This document shows positions 16,054 to 25,502 of a stretch of DNA of 64,000 nt, in pieces (position 1 is the first letter of the stretch; every line of letters begins with the position of its first letter). Location: the NCBI RefSeq assembly GCF_014651135.1, contig NZ_BMWH01000004.1, positions 124,001 to 188,000 on the forward strand, given 5' to 3'. A program made the translations under genes and the position numbers. This DNA is from Streptomyces echinoruber (GTDB taxonomy: Bacteria; Actinomycetota; Actinomycetes; Streptomycetales; Streptomycetaceae). The notes under the pieces were generated by a model. The model did no database searches. It had not been told where the DNA came from and saw only the letters and a program-made list of their open reading frames with translations.

Positions 16054-19000
16054 TCAGCGGGAGGCGCCGACCGGCTCCTCCGGTTCGGCGGTGCCGGTGA
16101 AGGTGCGCCACAGCCGCGCGTAGTGCCCGTCGCGGGCGAGGAGTTCCTCGTGCGGGCCGTCCTCGACGACGCGGCCGTGGTCCAGGACGACGACGCGGTC
16201 GGCGCGGGCGGCGGTGGTGAGGCGGTGGGCGACGACCAGGGTCGTGCGCCGGCCCGCCAGGCGGTCCGTGGCCTGCTGGACCTGGGCCTCGGTGGCCAGG
16301 TCGAGGGCGGCGGTGGCCTCGTCGAGGAGGAGGACGTCGGGGTCGACGAGCTCGGCGCGGGCCAGCGCGATCAGCTGGCGCTGGCCGGCGGAGAGGTTGC
16401 GGCCGCGCTCGGCGACCTCGTGGAGGTAGCCGCCCTCCAGACCGGCGATCATCTCGTGCGCGCCGACCGCCCGCGCCGCCGCCTCCACCTCGGCGTCACT
16501 GGCGCCGGGGCGGCCGTAGGCGATGGCGTCGCGCACGGTGCCCGGGAAGAGGTACGCCTCCTGCGGGACGACGCCCAGGCGGTGCCGGTACGACGTCAGA
16601 TCCAGGGCGCGCAGGTCGGTGCCGTCGACGGTGACCCGGCCGCGCGTCGGGTCATAGAACCGCGCCACCAGCTTCACCAGCGTCGACTTGCCCGCGCCGG
16701 TCTCGCCGACGAACGCCACCGTCTGCCCGGCGGGGATGCGCAGGGTGATGCCGCGCAGGGCCTCCTCGTCGTCCCCGTAGGAGAAGTGGACGTCCTCGAA
16801 GGCGATGTCGCCGCGCAGGGAGCGGACCTCCAGCGGCTCCTCGGCGGACTGGGTCGACGCCGGTTCCCGCAGCAGCTCCTGGATGCGGCCGAGGGAGACG
16901 GTCGCCTGCTGGTAGCCGTCGAAGACCTGGGAGAGCTGCTGCACGGGCGCGAAGAACAGGTCGATGTAGAGCAGGTAGGCGACCAGGGCGCCGGTGGTGA
17001 GGGTGGCCGCCTCGATGCGCCCGGCGCCCGCGACCAGGACGGCGGCCGCGGCGACGGACGACAGGAACTGCACGAACGGGAAGTACAGCGAGATCAGCCG
17101 CTGGCCGCGGATGCGGGCGCGGCGGTAGGCGTCGCTGCGCCCGGTGAACCGGTGCCGCCCGTCCCGCTCGCGCCGGAACGCCTGCACGACGCGCAGCCCG
17201 GCCACCGACTCCTGCAGGTCGGCGTTGACGACGGAGATGCGCTCGCGGGCCAGTTCGTACGCCTTCACGCTGGCCCGGCGGAAGACGTAGGTGGCCAGCA
17301 CCAGCGGCGGCAGGGTGGCGCAGACGACGAGGGCGAGCCGCACGTCGAGGACGAACAGGGCGACCAGGATGCCGAAGAAGGTGACGACCGAGACGAACGC
17401 CGTGACCAGGCCCGTCTGCAGGAACGTCGACAGCGCGTCGACGTCGGTCGTCATCCGGGTCATGATCCGGCCGGTCAGCTCCCGCTCGTAGTAGTCCAGG
17501 CCGAGCCGCTGGAGCTGGGAGAAGATCTTCAGCCGCAGCGCGTACAGGACGCGTTCGCCGGTGCGGCCGGTCATCCGGGTCTCGCCGATCTGCGCCGCCC
17601 ACTGCACGGCCACGACGAGCAGGCCGAGCAGGGACGCCGACCAGACCGCGCCCAGGGCCAGCCGCGTCACGCCCTGGTCGATGCCGTGCCGGATCAGGAT
17701 CGGCAGCAGCAGGCCCGCGCCGGCGTCGACGGCGACGAGGGCCAGGCTGACCAGCAGCGGCAGCCCGAAGCCGTGCAGCAGCCGGCGCAGGCCGTAGGAG
17801 TCCTCCGGGCGCACCGCGCGCGCCTCGTCGACGTCGGGGGTGTCGGTGGCCGGGGGCAGCGCCGCCACCCGGGCGAGGAGGTCGGGGGTGGCGGGCATGC
17901 CGGTGAGGGCGGTGTCCTTCGGTGCGCGGTCGCCGTTCCACAGGCGCGGGGTCACCCCGCGCTCGGCGTCGAACTCGGCGTCCAGCTCGGCCCGGACGGA
18001 GGTGTCCTCGCGCGGCTCGGCGGGGCGGGAGTGGCCCGGGGAGACGCCGCCGAGCTCGTCGGGGTCGGTGAGCAGGCGCCGGTACAGGGCGCAGCGTTCC
18101 TGCAGCTCCTCGTGGGTGCCGAGGTCGACGAGGCGGCCGCGGTCCAGGACGGCGATGCGGTCGGCGAGGTTGAGGGTGGAGCGGCGGTGGGCGATCAGCA
18201 GGGTGGTGCGGCCCCGCATGACGTGCCTCAGCGCCTCGTGGATCTCGTGCTCGACGCGGGCGTCCACGGCGGAGGTGGCGTCGTCCAGGACGAGCAGCCG
18301 GGGGTCGGTGAGCAGGGCGCGGGCCAGGGCGATGCGCTGGCGCTGGCCGCCGGAGAGGGTCAGCCCGTGCTCGCCGACCTTGGTGTCGTAGCCGTCGGGC
18401 AGCTCGGCGATGAAACGGTCGGCCTGGGCGGCGCGGGCGGCGGCCTCGATCTCCTCCCGGGTGGCGTCGGGGCGGCCGTAGGCGATGTTGTTGCGGACGG
18501 TGTCGGAGAAGAGGAAGGAGTCCTCCGGGACCAGGCCGATCGCGGCCCGCAGCGAGTCCAGGGTCAGCTCCCGCACGTCGTGGCCGCCGACCAGGACCGC
18601 GCCGTGGGTGACGTCGTAGAAGCGCGGCAGGAGCAGGGAGAGGGTGGACTTGCCGGAGCCGGAGGTGCCGACGACGGCGAGGGTCTCGCCGGAGCGGATC
18701 TCCAGGGAGACGCGGTCGAGGACGGGGTGGGCGGGGTCGTAGCCGAAGGAGACGTCGTCGAACTCGACGGTGGCGGGGGCGTCGGCGGGCAGCTCCTTGG
18801 TGCCGTCCTTCAGTGACGGCTCGGTGTCGATGAGCTCCAGGACGCGTTCGGTTCCGGCGCGGGCCTGCTGGCCGACGGTGAGGACGACGGCGAGCATGCG
18901 CACCGGGCCGACGAGCTGGGCGAGGTAGGTGGAGAAGGCGACGAAGGTGCCCAGCGTGATGTGCCCGCGCACCGCCAGCCAGCCGCCGAGCGCCAGCATG

Positions 19001-19773
19001 GCCACCTGCCCGAGGGCGGGCACGGCCTGCAGGGCGGGGGTGTAGCGGGCGTTGAGCCGGATGGTGCGCAGCCGGGCGGCGAACAGCCTGCGGCCGACCT
19101 CGCGCAGCTTCTGCGTCTCCTGCTCCTCCTGCCCGAAGCCCTTCACGACGCGGACGCCGCTGACGGCGCCGTCGACCACGCCGGCGACGGCGGCGGCCTG
19201 CGCCTGCGCGTACCAGGTGGCCGGGTGCAGGCGGGTGCGGCTGCGGCGGGCGATCCACCACAGGGCGGGTGCGACGGCCAGCGCGACCAGGGTCAGCGGC
19301 GGCGACAGCCACGCCATGACCCCCAGCGACACCACGAACAGCAGGATGTTGCCGATGGTCATGGGCAGCATGAACAGCAGGCCCTGGATGAGCTGCAGGT
19401 CGCTGGTGGCCCGCCCGACGACCTGCCCGGTGGACAGCTCGTCCTGCCGCCGCCCGTCCAGCCGCGTGATCGCCGCGTACATCTCGGTGCGCAGGTCGTG
19501 CTGGACGTCGAGGGCGAGCCGGCCGCCGTAGTAGCGGCGCACGTACGTGAAGACGTAGACGGCCAGCGCGGCGGCGATCAGCAGTCCCGCCCAGGGCGCC
19601 ATGGCCCGGGTGCGGTCGCCGATCACGTCGTCGACGATCACCTTCGTGATCAACGGCACCAGGGCGGTGACGGCCATCCCGGCCAGCGACGCGCCGAGCG
19701 CGAGGACGACGTCCCTCGGGTGCCGCCACGCGTACCCGGCCAGTCTCCGCGCCCATCCCGGCTGCGCTGCCAC
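16054..19773 (-). CDS. Fused ABC exporter with TMD-NBD-TMD-NBD layout
   Basis: About 1239 residues, the length of a full type IV ABC exporter in one chain. The first half has six membrane segments (residues ~20-310), Walker A GTSGSGKST near 370, signature LSGGQRQRIALARAL and Walker B LLVLDDATSAVD. The second half repeats this with Walker A GETGAGKST near 1021, signature NLSAGQRQLIALARAE and LLLDEATAALD. The first Walker B has Asp where the catalytic Glu normally stands (LDDATS), the second has Glu, so the two ATP sites look asymmetric. The linker carries an acidic insert. GTG 19773 has GGAAGG upstream; TTG 19818 is an alternative. Substrate unknown, possibly drug or lipid. Confidence 0.92.
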   Translation of the reverse strand: MAAQPGWARRLAGYAWRHPRDVVLALGASLAGMAVTALVPLITKVIVDDVIGDRTRAMAPWAGLLIAAALAVYVFTYVRRYYGGRLALDVQHDLRTEMYAAITRLDGRRQDELSTGQVVGRATSDLQLIQGLLFMLPMTIGNILLFVVSLGVMAWLSPPLTLVALAVAPALWWIARRSRTRLHPATWYAQAQAAAVAGVVDGAVSGVRVVKGFGQEEQETQKLREVGRRLFAARLRTIRLNARYTPALQAVPALGQVAMLALGGWLAVRGHITLGTFVAFSTYLAQLVGPVRMLAVVLTVGQQARAGTERVLELIDTEPSLKDGTKELPADAPATVEFDDVSFGYDPAHPVLDRVSLEIRSGETLAVVGTSGSGKSTLSLLLPRFYDVTHGAVLVGGHDVRELTLDSLRAAIGLVPEDSFLFSDTVRNNIAYGRPDATREEIEAAARAAQADRFIAELPDGYDTKVGEHGLTLSGGQRQRIALARALLTDPRLLVLDDATSAVDARVEHEIHEALRHVMRGRTTLLIAHRRSTLNLADRIAVLDRGRLVDLGTHEELQERCALYRRLLTDPDELGGVSPGHSRPAEPREDTSVRAELDAEFDAERGVTPRLWNGDRAPKDTALTGMPATPDLLARVAALPPATDTPDVDEARAVRPEDSYGLRRLLHGFGLPLLVSLALVAVDAGAGLLLPILIRHGIDQGVTRLALGAVWSASLLGLLVVAVQWAAQIGETRMTGRTGERVLYALRLKIFSQLQRLGLDYYERELTGRIMTRMTTDVDALSTFLQTGLVTAFVSVVTFFGILVALFVLDVRLALVVCATLPPLVLATYVFRRASVKAYELARERISVVNADLQESVAGLRVVQAFRRERDGRHRFTGRSDAYRRARIRGQRLISLYFPFVQFLSSVAAAAVLVAGAGRIEAATLTTGALVAYLLYIDLFFAPVQQLSQVFDGYQQATVSLGRIQELLREPASTQSAEEPLEVRSLRGDIAFEDVHFSYGDDEEALRGITLRIPAGQTVAFVGETGAGKSTLVKLVARFYDPTRGRVTVDGTDLRALDLTSYRHRLGVVPQEAYLFPGTVRDAIAYGRPGASDAEVEAAARAVGAHEMIAGLEGGYLHEVAERGRNLSAGQRQLIALARAELVDPDVLLLDEATAALDLATEAQVQQATDRLAGRRTTLVVAHRLTTAARADRVVVLDHGRVVEDGPHEELLARDGHYARLWRTFTGTAEPEEPVGASR

Positions 19774-19936
19774 GTCGGTGCCTTCCGTCGTCGGACCTGG
19801 TGCTCCGGAAGGCACCAACGCGGGCGGAAACGGATTTCATCCCTCCGTCACAGTTCCCGCCCCGGGTCCCGTCACGGTTCCCGCCCCGGCCCCCGTCAGG
19901 GGCCCGGGCCTTGTCCGGTCCGGGGCCCGGTCTTCC

Positions 19937-21034
19937 TCAGGTGCGTACCCGCAGGTAGGAGAAGCGGGTCGTCTGGGTGGCGTTCTGGTTGTCGTCGCTG
20001 ACCAGGAGGACCTTCAGGGAGTCGCCGGCGCGGCCCGTGACCGTCATGCCCTCGATGTTGTCGAGCAGGGGGTTGGGCTGGGGCTGCCTGGCGGTGGCGC
20101 CGAGGGTGGGGCAGGAGGCGAGGTCGGCGAGGAGGGTCTTCTTCACCAGGCGGACGCCGTCCTGGCCGGTGAGGTGCTCGATGCCGCTGGTGTCCGTGGC
20201 GTGGCGCAGGTCGGCGAGGTAGAGGCGGACGGTGTTGCCGACGCCGGAGGTGAAGCCGCGCTCCAGCACCAGCAGGCGGCCGTCGGGGGTGGCCCGGACC
20301 TCCGGGACGCCGAGGCCGGCGTCGGCGCGGTAGGCGTACTGGGCGGCGGGGCGGAAGCGGCCGTCGGCGGCGCGGCGCCAGGTCTGGAGGCGGACGATGC
20401 CGGCGGTGTCGCCGGAGAGGGCGTACTCCATGGAGGCGAGCAGGGTACGGCCGCCGGGCAGCAGGGTCAGGCCCTCGAAGGTGCCGTTGGACTGCGCCCG
20501 CCCGGCGGGGGCGACCCGCAGCGCGTCCGGTACGGGGAGCCGGTCGAGGATCCTCCCGTCGCGGGAGTAGCGGCGGATGGACGGCTCGGTCTCGGAGGTG
20601 ACCAGGCGGGTGCCGTCGCGGTCGACGACCAGGCCCTCGGCGTCGAGCGGGGCGCCGTTCTCGTCGGCGAGCCGGACCACGCCCGTCGGCCGCAGCGTCC
20701 GCGCGTCCAGGTCGAACAGGAAGGAGCGGTCGGACAGCGCGGCGATCGAGCCGGTGGGGGCGCCCCCGCTCGCGTGCGGCCGGGAGCGGGGGAGGTCGAC
20801 GGCGAGCGCGGAGAGGTTGCCGACGTACGTGCCGTCGTACGCGGTCTTGTCCAGCGCGTCGGAGAAGCGGTCGAGGGAGACGGACGGCGAGCAGGCGTGG
20901 CCGGCGGCCGGGGCGGCCGCGGTCGCGGTCGCGGCGGGGGTGCCGGGGGCGGCGGTCGCGGCCGGGGCGGCGGTGAGGCAGGCGGCCGCGAGCAGGCCGG
21001 CCGCGAACGCGGCACGACGGGTTCTCTGGTGCAT
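19937..21034 (-). CDS. Secreted esterase-like phytase-family protein
   Basis: A 365-residue protein with an N-terminal signal peptide (RRAAFAAGLLAAACLTAAPA). The mature part is a beta-propeller of the esterase-like activity of phytase family: FLFDLDARTLRPTGVVRLAD, DAEGLVVDRDGTRLVTSE, NGTFEGLTLLPGGRTLLASM and PLLDNIEGMTVTGRAGD are the characteristic blades. The substrate is unknown; relatives are annotated from phosphodiesterase-like activity. Transcribed in the same direction as the upstream serine hydrolase gene, with 110 bp between them. Confidence 0.85.
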   Translation of the reverse strand: MHQRTRRAAFAAGLLAAACLTAAPAATAAPGTPAATATAAAPAAGHACSPSVSLDRFSDALDKTAYDGTYVGNLSALAVDLPRSRPHASGGAPTGSIAALSDRSFLFDLDARTLRPTGVVRLADENGAPLDAEGLVVDRDGTRLVTSETEPSIRRYSRDGRILDRLPVPDALRVAPAGRAQSNGTFEGLTLLPGGRTLLASMEYALSGDTAGIVRLQTWRRAADGRFRPAAQYAYRADAGLGVPEVRATPDGRLLVLERGFTSGVGNTVRLYLADLRHATDTSGIEHLTGQDGVRLVKKTLLADLASCPTLGATARQPQPNPLLDNIEGMTVTGRAGDSLKVLLVSDDNQNATQTTRFSYLRVRT

Positions 21035-21144
21035 GGGCGTCACCGTAGGGCGGATCGGTGACGCCGTGGAGACCGTCTCGTGCGTCCCGCGCCGCATCCG
21101 CTCGTGCGACCCGGCGGGCCCGTCAATGCGACCCGGCGAGCCCG

Positions 21145-21996
21145 TCAACTGGCGGCCAGGTCCCGGTGGATGACCTTGGCGACGCCCTGGATGGTGGTGA
21201 TGCCGTAGCTCATCGTGCTGTTGTCCTGCGTCAGCACGGTCATCATGTAGTCGTGGCCGCCGCCGTTGAAGGTGCCGACGCTGTGCACCCGCCAGCCGTG
21301 CGTGGAACGCTGCAGCCAGCCGTTCTTGACGTGCACGGCGACGGAGGACGGCGCGCCGTACGGGGTCCCCCAGCGCTGCGAGGAGACGACCTGGCCCATC
21401 AGCTTCAGGATGTAGGCGCGGGAGTTGTCGCTGAGGACGGCGTTGTGCGCGGTGACGAGCTTCAGCAGCTTCTGCTCGTCGGTGACGGTGATCTGGGTCA
21501 GGCCCCAGTAGCCGTCCGCGCCGGGCTTGGTCTGCGTCATCCCGGCGGCGGCGAGGAAGCCCTTGATCTTCGTCAGGCCGAGCTGCCTCCACAGCTTGCT
21601 CGTCGCGGTGTTGTCGGACTGGGTGATCATGGCCTTGGCGAGCGACTGCTCGGTGCTCGTCAGGTACCGGTTGTGCTTCTTGGCGTCCCACAGCAGCGTC
21701 GCGAGCACGGTCACCTTGACGACGCTGGCGGAGTCGTAGGCGCTGCCCGCTCTCAGCGTGCAGGTGGTGCCGGTGGACCGGTCGTACAGGCCGAGGGCGA
21801 TGCTGCCCTTGCGGGTGGCGAGCGCGTCCGTGATGTCCTTCTGCAGCTTGGTGGCCAGACCGGCCTTGGCGGAGGTGCAGCCGACGGTCGTTCCGGCCGC
21901 GGCGGCGGGGGTGGCGGCGGCCACGCACGGTATGAGCAGTCCGGCGCCGAGGGCCGCGGCGAGCGCCCGGGCGCGGCGGACGGTGATGTGTGTCAT
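21145..21996 (-). CDS. Secreted serine hydrolase, class A beta-lactamase-like fold
   Basis: A 283-residue exported protein. Signal peptide: residues 1-33 (RRARALAAALGAGLLIPC). The active-site motifs of the penicillin-recognising family are recognisable: SxxK as SVVK near residue 92, SDN near 127 and KNG near 221 in place of KTG. The omega-loop Glu of true class A beta-lactamases is not obvious. Such proteins in Streptomyces are annotated as serine hydrolases and may act on peptidoglycan or beta-lactams; activity cannot be decided here. Confidence 0.82.
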   Translation of the reverse strand: MTHITVRRARALAAALGAGLLIPCVAAATPAAAAGTTVGCTSAKAGLATKLQKDITDALATRKGSIALGLYDRSTGTTCTLRAGSAYDSASVVKVTVLATLLWDAKKHNRYLTSTEQSLAKAMITQSDNTATSKLWRQLGLTKIKGFLAAAGMTQTKPGADGYWGLTQITVTDEQKLLKLVTAHNAVLSDNSRAYILKLMGQVVSSQRWGTPYGAPSSVAVHVKNGWLQRSTHGWRVHSVGTFNGGGHDYMMTVLTQDNSTMSYGITTIQGVAKVIHRDLAAS

Positions 21997-22530
21997 GCTC
22001 CTGTTGACCCGGCGGCGGCGCGGAAAGTTGTACGGGTGTTCGCGAAAGGTCCGTACGGGGCGCGGGCCGGTGCCCGACGGCCGTCCACGGCGGCGTCCGA
22101 CGGCCTTACGTGACAGGCCCGTTCACAGGCGGCAGGACACCGCACAGCTCGCACCAGCATCCGCACCCGCACCCGCATCCCGTGGGCACCACACGCGGGT
22201 GACCTCGGCCCCCGACCGCCTTTCCACCGACCTTTCCACCGACGCGACACCCGACCCGCCGGACACCGGCCGAGCCGGCGGCGGCAGATCACCTCCGGCG
22301 GGGCTCGTACGACTAGTTCCCTCACACAGGTGGTGTCCTTCGTACCGCCGGGCGTGTCGCCGGACGCGGCCGGGATTATGACGGTGGCTCGGCACATCCG
22401 CCGAGACCTGCCCACCGGTCCTGTCACCGGTCCCGTCCATCCCTGCCCCGCCCATCCCCGCTCCGCCCTACCTTCGCCACACTCTGTCCACTCTTGTCCT
22501 GTTCCGTCCGTCCTGTCAATGGAGAGTGCC
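21997..22530. other. Long divergent intergenic region
   Basis: About 530 bp between the divergent serine hydrolase and I36 inhibitor genes, with no supported gene. It contains an exact 12-bp tandem pair (CTTTCCACCGAC at 22220 and 22232) and CGCACC-rich short repeats near 22160. Promoters for both genes must lie here, but none is clear enough to place. Confidence 0.4.
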
Positions 22531-22896
22531 TTGAAGCTTCGTTCCTGGGCCGTCGCCACCGCCGTCGCCCTCACCGCCCTCCTCCTGCCCGCCCCCGGCG
22601 CGGTCGCCCAGACGCAGGGCCGGGCCGCGGTGCCCGCCTGCAATGGCGGCTCCGTCTGCTTCTGGAGCGGCCAGAACTTCCACGGCTCCACGTGGGAGTG
22701 GACCGCCCGCAGCGGCTACCGCGACATGCCGCCCTTCCTCCACGACCACGTCGGTTCCTTCGTCGCCAACACCCGCGCCTGCTTCATCAACTGGGGCCCG
22801 CTGGAGAAGCGGAACGTCTTCAGCGGCGACTGGCGCTCCCGCTACCTCGGCGACTTCGGCGGCCGTATCGACGGGGTGGCCCCGGGCGGCTGCTGA
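22531..22896 (+). CDS. Secreted peptidase inhibitor family I36 protein
   Basis: A 121-residue protein with a signal peptide (LKLRSWAVATAVALTALLLP, cleavage near AVAQ). The mature part has a beta/gamma-crystallin-like layout with VCFWSGQNFHGSTWEWTA, SFVANTRACFINWG and a C-terminal GRIDGVAPGGC, as in the family of Streptomyces metalloproteinase inhibitors (I36). TTG 22531 was chosen because GGAGAG lies 4 bp upstream; the in-frame ATG at 22519 lacks a ribosome binding site. Inhibitor activity is a family inference. Confidence 0.8.
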   Translation: MKLRSWAVATAVALTALLLPAPGAVAQTQGRAAVPACNGGSVCFWSGQNFHGSTWEWTARSGYRDMPPFLHDHVGSFVANTRACFINWGPLEKRNVFSGDWRSRYLGDFGGRIDGVAPGGC

Positions 22897-22963
22897 CCCG
22901 GGCCAAGACCTCGCGGTCGAAAGCCGGTTGCCGTCGGCCCGGCGACCTGCCAGGGTCCGGGCC

Positions 22964-23803
22964 ATGCCCACCTTCCGCGCACCCGACGGCACCCCGCTCG
23001 CCTGTCACCTCCGCGGTGCCGGTCCTCCGGTGCTCTGCCTGCCCGGAGGACCGATGCGCGCCTCCGCCTACCTCGGCGACCTGGGCGGTCTGTCCGCGCA
23101 CCGGCGGCTGGTCCTGTCGGACCCGCGCGGCACCGGTTCCTCGGCGGTGCCGGAGGACCCCGGCTCGTACCGCTGCGACCGTCTCGTCGACGACGTCGAG
23201 GCCCTGCGCGTCCACCTCGGCCTGGACCGCGTGGACCTGCTCGCCCACTGCGCCGGCGCCAACCTGGCGGTGCTGTACGCCGCCCGCCACCCCGACCGCG
23301 TCGGCCGGCTGGCGCTGATCACGCCGAGCGTCCTGGCCGTCGGCATCCCCGTCCCCGGGGAGGTCCGGCGCGAGACCGCCCGGCTGCGCCGGCACGAGCC
23401 GTGGTTCCCGGCGGCATACGCGGCGCTGGAACGCGTCACCGCCGGCACCGGCACCGGAGCCGACTGGCAGGCGATCGCCCCCTTCCTGCACGGCCGGTGG
23501 GACGACACGGCCCGCGCCCTGGACGCCGCCGACGCCGAGCAGAAGAACACCGAGGCGGCCGCGGCCCACGCCGGCGAGGGCGCCTTCGACCCCGACGCCA
23601 CCCGGGCCGCGCTCGCCGCCCTGTCCTCCCCCGTGCTGGTGCTGGCCGGCGAGGTCGACCTCAACTCCCCGCCACCCGCGCTCGCCGCCTACGCCGGCCT
23701 GTTCCCGCGCGCGGAGTTCGTCGTCCAGTCCGGTGCCGGCCACTTCCCGTGGCTGGACGATCCCACGCGGTTCGTGGCCACGGCGGCCCGGTTCCTGGCG
23801 TGA
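22964..23803 (+). CDS. Alpha/beta hydrolase with cysteine at the nucleophile elbow
   Basis: A 279-residue cytoplasmic alpha/beta-hydrolase of the proline iminopeptidase / haloalkane-dehalogenase-like group. The oxyanion region is LCLPGGPMRAS, the acid lies in EVDLNSPP and the catalytic His in GAGHFPWLDD. The nucleophile elbow reads LLAHCAGANLAV: a Cys stands where Ser is expected (TGC rather than TCC or AGC). Cys nucleophiles occur in dienelactone hydrolases, so the protein may still be active with altered chemistry, or be impaired. It lies 67 bp after the I36 gene in the same direction. Confidence 0.85.
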   Translation: MPTFRAPDGTPLACHLRGAGPPVLCLPGGPMRASAYLGDLGGLSAHRRLVLSDPRGTGSSAVPEDPGSYRCDRLVDDVEALRVHLGLDRVDLLAHCAGANLAVLYAARHPDRVGRLALITPSVLAVGIPVPGEVRRETARLRRHEPWFPAAYAALERVTAGTGTGADWQAIAPFLHGRWDDTARALDAADAEQKNTEAAAAHAGEGAFDPDATRAALAALSSPVLVLAGEVDLNSPPPALAAYAGLFPRAEFVVQSGAGHFPWLDDPTRFVATAARFLA

Positions 23804-23816
23804 ACCGCCGCGCGCC

Positions 23817-25502
23817 TCACCTCCGGTGCGTGGGCGCGAACATCCGCAGCACTGCCGGCAGGACGACCACCGAGGGGCCGGGGGTCGCCAGTGCCTTGGC
23901 GAGGTCCTCCTCCAGGGTCTCCGGCGACGTCCGCACCCCCGGCACCCCGAAGGACTCGGCGAGCGCCACGAAGTCCGGGCGGGTCAGTTCGGTGGCGGCC
24001 GGCGTGCCGAAGGCGTCGGTCATGTACTCGCGCAGGATGCCGTAGCCGCCGTCGTCGACGATCAGCCAGGTGACGTCGAGGTCGTGCTGGCGGGCCGTGG
24101 CCAGTTCGGCGATCGAGTAGAGCGCGCCGCCGTCGCCGGACACCGCCAGGACGGGGCGGCCCGGATCGGCGGCCGCCGCGCCGAGGGCGGCCGGGAAGCC
24201 GTAGCCGAGGCCGCCGGCGCCCTGGGCGGAGTGCAGGGTGTTCGCGCCCCGCGGGTCGAAGGCCGACCACGCCCAGTAGGCGAGGATCGTCATGTCCCAG
24301 AAGGACGGGGAGCCGTCCGGCAGTGCTCTGCGCACCGACGCCAGCACGTCCTGCTCCAGGGCGAGGTCCTGGGAGGCGATGCGCTCGCGCACCTTGCCGA
24401 GGACCTCCCGCACGCGCCCGGCGGCGGCCGGGTCGGTCCGCTCCGACACGGTCTCCAGCAGGGCCTGCAGGGCGAGGCGGGCGTCGGCGTGGATACCGAG
24501 CGCCGGGTGGTTGGACTCCAGCTTGCCGAGGTCGGCCTCGATCTGGACGATCCGGCCGCGCGGCTGGAACGTGTGGTAGTTGGAGGAGAGTTCGCCGAGG
24601 CCGGAGCCGACCACCAGCAGGACGTCCGCGTCTTCCAGGAAGTCGGTGGTGTGGCGGTCCTCCAGCCAGGACTGCAGGGAGAGCGGGTGCTCCCAGGGGA
24701 AGGCGCCTTTGCCGCCGAACGTCGTCACGACCGGCGCCCGCAGCTTCTCGGCCAGGGCGAGCAGCTTGCCCGAGGCGTCCGACCGGACCACTCCGCCGCC
24801 CGCGACGATCGCCGGGCGGGCCGCGTTCGACAGCAAATCGGCGGCGACGGCGGTCAGTTCGGGGCGCGGGGGCAGCTCGTCGGGGGTGGCGTCCGGTGCC
24901 GTCACCACCGGCAGGTGCGTCTCGGCGAGCAGCACGTCCTGCGGGATCTCCACCCACACCGGGCCGTGCGGGACGCTCAGCGCGGACTTCCAGGCCGCGG
25001 CGATCGCGGACGGGATCTGGGACTGGGTGCGGACCGTGTGGACCGACTTGACCACGCCCCGGAACGAGGCCGCCTGGTCGGGCAGTTCGTGCAGGTAGCC
25101 GTGGCGGCCGCCGCCCAGCCCGGCGACCGGGACCTGGCTGCTGATGGCCAGCACGGGCGCCGAGGCCGCGGCCGCCTCCTGCAGCGCCGGGAGGGACATC
25201 AGCGCGCCGGGGCCGGTGGACAGCAGCAGCGGGGCCGCCTCGCCGGTGATCCGGCCGTAGGCGTCGGCGGCGAAGCCGGCGTTGTTCTCCATCCGCAGGC
25301 CCACGTACCGCAGGTCCGAGCGGCGCAGGGCGTCGAACACGCCGAGGGCGTGCTGGCCGGGCAGGCCGAAGACGGTGGTCGCGCCGAGCCCGGCCAGGGT
25401 CTCCACGACCAGGTCTCCGCCGGTGCGGCCGGGGGGAGGGTGGAGGGCGGCCGAGGTCTGCGCCGCCGTCGGACGGAGCACCGGGTCGTGGTCGCGGGTC
25501 AC
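23817..25502 (-). CDS. TPP-dependent enzyme, acetolactate-synthase-like; possible 2-ketoarginine decarboxylase
   Basis: A 561-residue protein of the ThDP superfamily: N-terminal PYR domain ([16 protein letters not shown], activating Glu in [15 protein letters not shown]), central domain, and C-terminal PP domain with [16 protein letters not shown] and [10 protein letters not shown], where Asp-Asp replaces the usual Asn in the metal motif. The GTG start overlaps the stop of the agmatinase-family gene (GTGA), so the two are co-translated. ALS-like enzymes next to guanidino hydrolases include AruI, 2-ketoarginine decarboxylase of the arginine transaminase route. That assignment is inferred; a generic acetolactate synthase is less likely because no small subunit is encoded. 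Confidence 0.8.
   Translation of the reverse strand: MTRDHDPVLRPTAAQTSAALHPPPGRTGGDLVVETLAGLGATTVFGLPGQHALGVFDALRRSDLRYVGLRMENNAGFAADAYGRITGEAAPLLLSTGPGALMSLPALQEAAAASAPVLAISSQVPVAGLGGGRHGYLHELPDQAASFRGVVKSVHTVRTQSQIPSAIAAAWKSALSVPHGPVWVEIPQDVLLAETHLPVVTAPDATPDELPPRPELTAVAADLLSNAARPAIVAGGGVVRSDASGKLLALAEKLRAPVVTTFGGKGAFPWEHPLSLQSWLEDRHTTDFLEDADVLLVVGSGLGELSSNYHTFQPRGRIVQIEADLGKLESNHPALGIHADARLALQALLETVSERTDPAAAGRVREVLGKVRERIASQDLALEQDVLASVRRALPDGSPSFWDMTILAYWAWSAFDPRGANTLHSAQGAGGLGYGFPAALGAAAADPGRPVLAVSGDGGALYSIAELATARQHDLDVTWLIVDDGGYGILREYMTDAFGTPAATELTRPDFVALAESFGVPGVRTSPETLEEDLAKALATPGPSVVVLPAVLRMFAPTHRR

Noticed and set aside
15190..18816. A 1208-codon plus-strand reading frame
   Set aside because: It is the antisense shadow of the ABC transporter gene; its sequence is Gly/Ala/Val/Arg-rich without motifs, as expected in high-GC DNA.
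19826..19850. Relation between GGAAACGGATTTCATCCC upstream of the ABC gene and the 28-bp array unit at 11907
   Set aside because: Similarity is partial and spread over a few bases; probably chance.
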